Positions 26,151 to 35,100 of a stretch of 64,000 nt of DNA are shown piece by piece. The notes under the pieces are model-generated. The model was not told where the DNA came from and did no database searches. It was given only the letters and a program-made list of their open reading frames with translations. The stretch is from Elusimicrobiota bacterium. Its GTDB lineage: Bacteria; Elusimicrobiota; Elusimicrobia; UBA1565; UBA9628. The stretch covers positions 192,986 through 256,985 of the forward strand of contig JACRDQ010000038.1 of NCBI GenBank assembly GCA_016218545.1. The letters run 5' to 3'. Numbering within the stretch: the stretch's first letter is position 1; the number at the start of each line of letters is the position of its first letter. The position numbers were made by a program, and so were the translations under genes.

Positions 26151-29100
26151 CGGATCGCTTAACAGCAACGGATTATTGTATACAAATACGTATAAATTGC
26201 GTTCTCCATGATGATTTTCTTCGGAATCTTCCGTTATAAACGCCCCTACGATACTGTTGTAGAATCTACTTCTCAGGTAATATAGATTGATTTCGCCATC
26301 AAATTCTCGACCCGTGAAAGCATATGGACTAGCAAAGAAAGAACTAAGAGAACTTGTCGGAGGGCCCCTCACGTCAATGAACATAGCCTGCCCGTAGGCC
26401 TCGTACTCGATGCGCTCAACGACGCTGCCTTGGCCGTCCGTATGCGCCATAATGCTGCCAAGCCCGCCCGCATGCAGGAATAATTCCTGGCCGCCTACTT
26501 TGTGCAACGTCAGCGGCTCATCTATGCCTGGCCCATGTGTAAACACTGCGGTCGGGTTGTCGCTTCCGTCCAGCATGGCCAGGATGTCCTCGTTGTCGTA
26601 GACATAGCGAGTTGCCTGGCTTGAGACCGCGCCAGTGGACTTCTCAATGCGGCGCCCTTCGGCATCGTATTTGGTCGTGAAGATTGTGCCCTCAGGCAGA
26701 TCCACCTGCTTGAGCTGGTTCTCGCTGTTATAAGCGTAGCCCGTAGTCTGGAGGGTGAGCTTGTCCGCCTTGCCAGTCTGGTTGCCGTTGTTGTCGTAGG
26801 TGAAGGTGAAACTGCTGTTCTCTAGAAGTCGGTTGGCCTGGTCGTATTGGTAGCCGGTCATTCTGGCATCTGCGAGCCTGTTGCCTGCGCTATCGTAGAT
26901 GAAGGACTCGCCCTTGACTGGCAAGCTTGAGCCTGGAGGATGATGGGCTGCTATCAGCCGGTGCAAGTCGTCATACTCGTAGGTGTGCAGCCCCGTCACG
27001 TCCTCCATGCTGGTCCTGTTGCCGGCTTGCTCGTAGGTATAGTTGGCGAACGCTATGGCCGTGTTGTCACTCGTCCTTCGGTGCAGGATTTGGGTCAGCT
27101 GGGAAGAAGCGTCGTAGGCGTAGGTGGTCTCGATGCCGTTGGGATAGGTCAGCTTGCTCCTTCTTCCAAGGCCGTCGTAGCTGAAGGTGAACACCTTGCC
27201 TTGAGGGTTGGTGAGCTTGACCAGCCTGTTCAGTGAGTCGTACTCATAGTTGAAGGTTCCCCAGGGAGTGGTCATCCTGGTGCGGTTGCCGTTGGCGTCG
27301 TAGGTGTAGCCGATCTCGGCTTGAAAGCCGCCGGGAAGAGCCTGCCTGCTTAGTATCACGCGATTCAAGTTGTCGTAAGCCATCTCAACCACGCTGTCAT
27401 TGTAGTTGACTGCCCTGGTGAGGTTGCCTGCGTCGTCGTATTGGTAGCTAACGACTCCTTCGGGGAGAGTCTTGGTGACGAGCCGGTCCAGGTCGTCGTA
27501 AGCGAAGTCGATCACCTGGCCCTTAGCGTCCACCACCCTGGTGAGGTTGCCCTTCCTGTCGTAGGTGAAACTCTTGGCTTGGCTCAAGGCGTTGGTGACG
27601 CTGGTGAGCCGCCCCAAAGCATCGTAGCCGAAGGTTGTGGGGTGGTTCTTTGCGTCCGTGACGGTCTTCAGAAGTCTGCCGGGTCTGCCCGGGTCGTAGC
27701 CGTAGGCCGTGATCCCGTTCAATGCGTCCTTGACCTGGGTAAGTTCACCCCCTGGGGCATACTGGAATTCGGTCTGCTTGCCCTTGGGGTCGGTATTCCT
27801 CGTCACCCTGGATAGCGAATCGCGCAGCATCTGCGTGGTCCGCCCCAGGGAGTCCGTCACCTGGGAGAGCCCGCCGTATTGGTCATAGACCATGGAAGTG
27901 GCCTGGCCCAAGGGGTCCTTGGTCTGTGTGACATGCCCTTGGCTGTCGTAGCTCATCCGGGTGATGTTGTTCTTGCTGTCCTGCACCTGAACGAGGTTGC
28001 CCTTGGCGTCGTAAGCCATGGCGGTCTTGTTGCCCTTGGGATCGATCACCTGGGTGGCCTGGTTAAAATTGGGCTCGTAGCTGATCTGCGTGGTCTGGTC
28101 GTAGGCGTCGGTCGTGGCGGTCACGTTGCCCTTGGCGTCGTACTGGAAACGGGTTGTCCTGCCCATCGGGTCGATTTGCTTCACCAAGTTCATGGCTGTG
28201 TCGTACTCGAAAGTGGTCTCACTGCCTGCGGGGTCTACGGTCTTGCTGGTCGCCTTGTAGCCGCTCTTCTCGACCCAGTGCTGGCTGGTCTGCCTGCCCA
28301 GGGCGTCGGTCACGACCATGCTGGAGGCGTAGTGGACGAAGGTCTCCTTGTTATTGTCGTCATCGTCCTTGCGCTCCAGGAGCTTGCCCGAGCCGTCGTA
28401 AGAGAAATACTTCTTGCCGAGATTGGGATAGGTGATCTGGGTCAGCCGGTGGTTGGAGTCGTAGGCGTATTGGGTCAGGTCCCCGTTTGAGTCCGTCTCG
28501 CTGATCCTGTTGCCTTCGGCGTCATAGGTGAAGTTGACCTGCCTGCCGGCGTGGTCGGTGGCGCGGGCCACCTTGCCCGCCGCGTTGTAGAGGTACTCCA
28601 AGGTCCTGCCGTGCACGTCGGTCGCCTTGGTGAGCCTGCCCTGGGAGTCCCGCTCGAAGACGGTCGTGCTGCCGTTGCGGTCGGTCTCCTGGACGAGCAG
28701 GTAGCGCTGCCTGACAACGGACCAGTCAAAGGTCTTGACCGTGCCGTCCTTGTCCCGGCGCTCCATCACGCCCGGGACCAACTGCATCGGGTCGCATGCC
28801 GCGCCCGTCATGCAGACGGTTCCGGCTCCTGCCTGGGGACTGAGCTCCGCCGCCCTCTGGATCGGCTGGGCGAAGAACGGGCCGTCGCCGTTCAACTCCT
28901 GGGTCAGGGGGGCGACGGGGACGAAGAGGTGCTTGTCGCCTTGCTCGTCGGTCTCTTGGAAGGAGCCGTCCTCCTGCACCTCGATGCCGGGATCGAAATT
29001 GCCGCTCCAGCCCCAACCGTAGGGCGAATCCTCGGGGTTCCCTCCCCGATACCCTGATTCGAACGAGAGGGCCGGCGATTTCGGCGGCAAATCAAGCCCT

Positions 29101-32100
29101 GCGCCATCTGCGGTGCTGTCTCCAATACAGCACATGGTCTGACAGCGGGGCCTGTTGGTCGGCTGTTGGTCCTGCTTGCAGGCATTGACCTGAGTCGCGC
29201 CGGCTGCCGGAGCAGCGGGAGCGTCGGCGCTCAAGGCGGTGAATATCCCCGGGCCGCCGCTGCCGCCCCCGCCGGTTGAGGGACTCCCGCCAACCTTCTG
29301 GCATGACCCGCCCTTGCCGGCGATGATCTTGTGCTGGGGCGCCGAGGTCTCGCTGTTGCCTCCGGAGGCGCAGGGGTATTCTCCCTTTCCTCCGGCTCCG
29401 CCGCCCTTGCACAGGCTGCTTGCGTGGACGAGCCTTACCCTGTAGGGCACGGACACGCTCTGGCCGGGCTTGAGCTCGGCGATGGTCTTGAACGGCAGAT
29501 CGAGCTCCATGCCGTCGTCCCCGGAGAAGTTCAGCGTGAAGTTGAACACGGACACGCTTCCCTTGTTCGTAATGGTGTACTGCCCATAGGCTGACTGGCC
29601 GATGTCCATCTCGTAGGTGGTTGATGGGGGGTTCACCACCAGGACAGGAGCAGGCACGTCGGTCCGGTAGGTCATGTTGAGGGTGATGTTGTACTTGTCC
29701 TCGATGAACGTGGGCGTCACCGACCACTCGTAGGTGATGACCGAGGTGGGAAGCACAGCCTCGATCTTGTTCTCAAGGCCGGGCTCGACCACCACGGTCC
29801 CGGCAGCGGTCTGATAGCCCTTGGCCTCGGCCCTCCAGGCGTAGTTGCCTGAAGGAATCTGGCTCAGGCGGGCAAGGCCGTTGGAATCCGCCGTTGCCTT
29901 GAAAGAAAGCCCGGAGACTTCCAAGCTCGTAAGAGTCGCCTCAGCAGCTCCGATGCCCACTCCTTGGCCTTCGCCGCTCCTCGGCTTGTCAGCGTCAATG
30001 GCCGTCAGGAGCACGTCGCCCTTCCTGACCGAGGTCACGGCTATCCCTGCGGTGATGGGCAAGGCCGCTGCGTTGGCTGATAGGACCTGGAGCAAGGGAT
30101 TGGGATTGTAGCTGGCATTCGCCATCCCGGCAGGAGGCTCAAAAGAAAGAGTGAAGCTCGCGGTCTTGCCTGGAGCGATGTCCCCCACCTGGGGAAGGCC
30201 TTGGAGATGGACCCAGCTCAAGGCAGGCGTGGTCAGTTCCACGTCCCGCCAGGTCTCAAAGCCCTTGTTCTCCAGGGTGACGACCTGGGTGCGGAGCTCG
30301 CCGGCAAGAACGCCCAGCAGGACCGTCTGAGGACTGGCTGTAGGGATGACCATGGCAGGCGAAACCGTGGCAGTGATGGGCAAGGTCCTCGTGAAGCCGT
30401 GGGACTCACTGACCGAAAGGGACAGACTCGAGCTCTCGGCACTGGGCGTGGCGGTGACCGTTACTCCCAAGACAGCCTTGCCGCCAGCGGCAAGGCTGGA
30501 GGGAAGGCCGTCCACCGCAAGGCTTACTCCCGAGCCAGCAAGAGACTGCGTGCTGACTTCAAGGCCCTCCAAGCCGAGCTTTCCCGTGTTCCTCAGCTCG
30601 ACCTCGAACCTGTACGACCCATTCTGAGAAAGGCTGGCCTTGAAGTCCGTGTAATTGAACCCGAACCCCACGATGCTGAACGTGGACTGGCCTGCTCCCA
30701 GGGGAACGTCCGGATGGGCAGCAAAGACAACGTACTCTCCCGCCTCGTTGGGCAGAGGGGTGAACGTGCTCACGAACACCCCGCTCGAGTTCGTCACAGC
30801 CGTCATCCTGCGGTCATAGCCGTCTTGGACCACGTGACTGACCACCCGGACGTTCCCTATCGGCTGTCCGCCCGAGGAGGCCAGGCCGATGAGCCGGACG
30901 AGCTCTCCCTGGTCGTAATAGGCTCTCTCAGCGGAGACCACGGCAGTGTAAGGCAGGTCCTGCACGACAGCCTGAGTCCCACCACCTGAGAAGCTCCGCG
31001 TTCCTTTCAGGTTCCCCCAGCCAAGGCTCCAGGTCGGGGTGCTCACCAGCGCCTCAACGGTCAGGCCGGAGAGAGCGGTGTTGGGCACCAGCGCAGCCAC
31101 AGGCTCCAAGAGAAGGCTTGCGCCTGCCGGGATGGTCACGAAATAGACCTGCTTGCCGTCGCGGACCGCGGCAGCGGTACCGACCGTTGACTTGATCCCT
31201 GCCGAACCAAGCACCGTGCCCTCGGAGGACTTGAGCTGGACCTTCACGTCGTCTACGGCCTCAAGCTCTGCCTGCGAGACTTGGCCTGTCACCACGTCCA
31301 TGGCAGCGGTTCCGCGATTGTAGAGCTTGACCCTCACAGGGCTTTCCGCGCCTGCAAGGAGAGCATCAGGGAACACCTCCACCATGGGCTCCTGGGGAGA
31401 AACCACCTGGGCCTGGAACTGCCTTACGAGCAAGGCAGTCGTTCCTGGCGTGCTCGGAAGGGTCAGGCTGGCCTTGATCGTCACGCTGTCAGGCAGGCTG
31501 TCCGGCGTTGCGATCACGCCTTCCAAGCTGCCTGTCTGGCCTGCGCCGACCGTGGCGCCGGAAGCGTCAGCAGAGGCCTGAACGCCGCCTGAGGTGAGGA
31601 CTTCGATCCCAGTGTGGCCGATGGAGATGGGTGAAGTGGAGGCATTCTGGAGTTGCAGGCGGATGGTGTCGAAGAAACCCCGGGTCAGGTTCGAAGGCGC
31701 AAGGCTGACCGAGAGCGCCGGGGCGCTTACCGCCGCTTTGGGGCCTTCCAGGCCTTCGTTGTCAACTGCCGAGATATCGTAGACATGCGCTGAAGGAGTG
31801 TAGCCCGCGTCCTCAAACGAGGTGCCTTGGTGTCTGCTTGCGCTGATCCTGGCTCCGTCCCGGTAGATCATGTAGCCGAGCACGTCAGGCTCGGGCTGGG
31901 TCCATGAGAGAGCTGCCGTGTCACCCAAGACCAAGCTGATATTGGTCGGAGCAGTCGGGGCGACGTCGAGCCTGAAAGAGACGGTCTGCGAGGCTGAGTT
32001 TCCTGCCAGGTCCGAGGCGCTCAGGGTCAGCGAGTACGCGCCGTCTCGCGTGATGGCTTGGCCGCTCTGATACGCTGCCGTGGTCTGAAGGGTCAGGTTG

Positions 32101-35100
32101 GTCAAGACAAAGGAAGAAGCGCCGGGACGCAGTTCAGTGATTGTGATGACCGCTGACACCGAACTGCGGTAAACAGCTCCTTCCGAGACGCCTGAGACAG
32201 CGAGATGGGGAGCTGTCTTGTCCAGGATGAAGCTGAGGGTCGCGCTGGAGGAATGGGCCTCAGTGTCAGAAGCGGTTACGGAAAGCTCGTGTTCCCCTTC
32301 GGATGCGACCAAGGCCCCGGAAACGAATGCTTGGCCGTCCAGGGTGCCTTGCACGCTTGCCGGGTCGAGGTTGGCATCGGTCACGGTAAAGGCGGGGTTT
32401 AGGTCCAAGGCGTACATGCCGTTGTCAGCGACACCCGTGAAAGTGATCCGCGGAGCGGCCTTGTCAAAGAGCACCGAGGACTCGTTGGAGGGCTGGCTCT
32501 GGTTCCCGGCAGGGTCTAAGGCAGTCACGACGTAGTGGTAGTTCCCGTCCTCAACGGGCAGGTCCGGGAAAGGCGAGACCGCGGGCCTGGGAACAAGGCC
32601 GGCGAGGCTCGTGATGGCTTGGGTGGAGCGATAGACCCTGTAGCCGGAGGCATCCGGCGAGGCGGAGGCCTCCCATGTGAGCATGACCTGGCTGTAGGCG
32701 TCGATGCTCAAAGAGAGGCTGGTCGGAGCGCTCGGAGACGTCGCGTCAGATACGGCTGTCCCGGAGGCCGGCGAGCTCTCGTTTCCGGCTGGGTCGAGCG
32801 AGGTGACCGCGTACTGGTGGCTGCCTTCGGAAGGCGCGTCAGAGTAGACGCCGGTCAGGTCAGGCCTGGGCGAGACTTGGGCGACTTGGGCGGCATCGCG
32901 GTAGACCTTGTAACTGGTTGGAGCTTCGCCTGAAGAGCCGCTCCAAGAGAGGGCCACGCTCCCCGCAGGCCCTGGGTTGGCGAACAAGGACAGGGGGGCT
33001 GCGGGAGAGACCGTGTCAATGACGAAGGAAGTGGTCCCCTGGAGGAGAGTGGAGAGATTCCCAAAGGAATCCTGACCCGAATAGGAGAGCGTCGCAGGAC
33101 CATCTCCCGATGCCTGGGTGATGTCGACGGTCCCGGTCCAGGTCCGCGCATCCATCGCCCCGGACTCAGAGAGCGCCGGGCTGATGGGTGCGCCTCCATC
33201 AGGCGTGATGGAAAGCTGGGGCGCAGTCGCGCTGGGCTCATCCAATGAGAGGGTCAGAGCAATCTCTCCAGGCCCGATCGGAGAGGCCTTGGAAAGCGCC
33301 GACACAGCCACAGGCCCCCGCGTGTCCAGGGTGGTCGTGGCGCCCGAACTTAGAGTCCGGCCCAAGTTGCCTGCAAGGTCCTTGGCCTCAAGGATGAAGC
33401 TGGCTTGGCCTGGAGACATGGCAGACGTCACGGTCAGAGTGGCTTGCCAAAGCGCCGCTGTGATAGGCTCAAGGCTCAGAGGACTCGGCGAGCCGCCGAA
33501 CGGAACAAAGGACAGGAGCGGCGAGACGCTGAGCGGCTCTGCAAAGGTGAGGCTGACTGGATAGGCTCCAGGGCCTATGGCTTGGGCTGTGGATAGGGTC
33601 AAAGCTGCTGTCGGAGGCTGACGGTCGGTCAAGGCATAGACAGCGTCGGAAAGAGCGCTCTCATTGCCAAGGCCGTCCAAGGCCGTGATGCCGTAGAAAT
33701 AAAGGTCATCCAAGGCAGGGCTGTCTGTATATTCGAGGCCGGTCACATGGCCTGCGACCATGAAAGAGGCCCCAGGCGCGGGTTCACCCGGGATGAGGTC
33801 CAAGTCATCGGTGGAACGGTAGACCCTGTAATAGGAAGGGACCTTGCCTGTCCCTTGAGTCCAGGATAGCTTGACCGAGCCTGCCGAACTTGGCACAGCC
33901 TCGGGCAAGCTAGGAGGGTTGGGCGCTGTCTGGGCAAAGACGCCGGTCACTGGGCTTGAAGGGCCGCTGAAGCCTCGGCTCTCAAAAGCCAGGGCTGTCA
34001 GGGAGATGTCCCCCTCCGCGGGAAGAGTCGCGGACAAGGCTTGCCAGGAGCCTGCTGCTACAGGCGCAGCGACAAGGTCAAGACCATTGACCATGACCTG
34101 CACCGTAGTACCCCACTCCGCGGTGCCCGCGACATCGATTGCAGCCTGGGTCGTAGCAAAGCCTTGCTGGGGAGTCGTGATCACCGGAGGAGCGGGAGGA
34201 GCGTAGTTGAGCGTCACCAGGAGGCTCGCCACGGTCTCGTTTCCAAAGCTGTCCTTGGCAGCGGCTTCAAGCAGGCGTTCCCCGTCCTGGTGCAGGCGAG
34301 TGTCCCACTTGAACGAGAACTGAGGGGAATACAAGGTCGCAACCGTGGTCCCGTCAACCTTGAAGAGCACCTCGCTGAGATTGCTGTTGTCCGAGGCCGG
34401 GAGGGTCAGCTCCATCGGCCTTGAGACCACCTGACCTGCCGAGACGCCGACGATGCCGACCTGCGGAGGGACGGGGTCGAAGAAGAGCGTGTTGGACGGG
34501 GAGGACTGGTTTCCGACCGCGTCCTCTGCCCTGAGCCTGAAGTAGCGGAGCTGAGTGGTGGACGCCACGACCGTGTAGGCCATGGTCCCGCCAGGCGAGA
34601 CGAGGCTCGGGATCGTGACCGAGGAGGTCGCGGCATCGAATATCCCGGTGGTCGAGTCGTAGAGGATGTAATGGCTCAGGCCTGAGACATCCTCCTCCGG
34701 AGCGGTCCAGGCAAGGTCCAGCTCCGTGAGGTCGCGCCTGAATCCTGTTTGCCGCAGGTCCGTGATGGGCAGGGGCGGGAAGACGTCGTATAGGGCTGAG
34801 ACAGGACCAGTCGGATCGCTTTCCAAGGCAGCGCCATGGGTCGCGGTGATCCAGTAATAATAGGTGGAGGACCCCGTGGGCTGGTCGATGTAGTAGAGGG
34901 TCGTGACACCCGAGTGGAGGAGCGCTGGTCCTGCCGTATAGGTGGCCCGGAACACGTTGAAGGCGGCAGCAGGAGTCCCTGTCAGCGCTGCCTGCCAGGT
35001 CAGGCGGACGTTCCTGGCCTGAAGGTCTACGGTCGAGGCGAGGCTCTCCGGCGGCAAGGGAGCCTGCGCGAAGTATGACACATGAACAGGTGTCGAGGTG

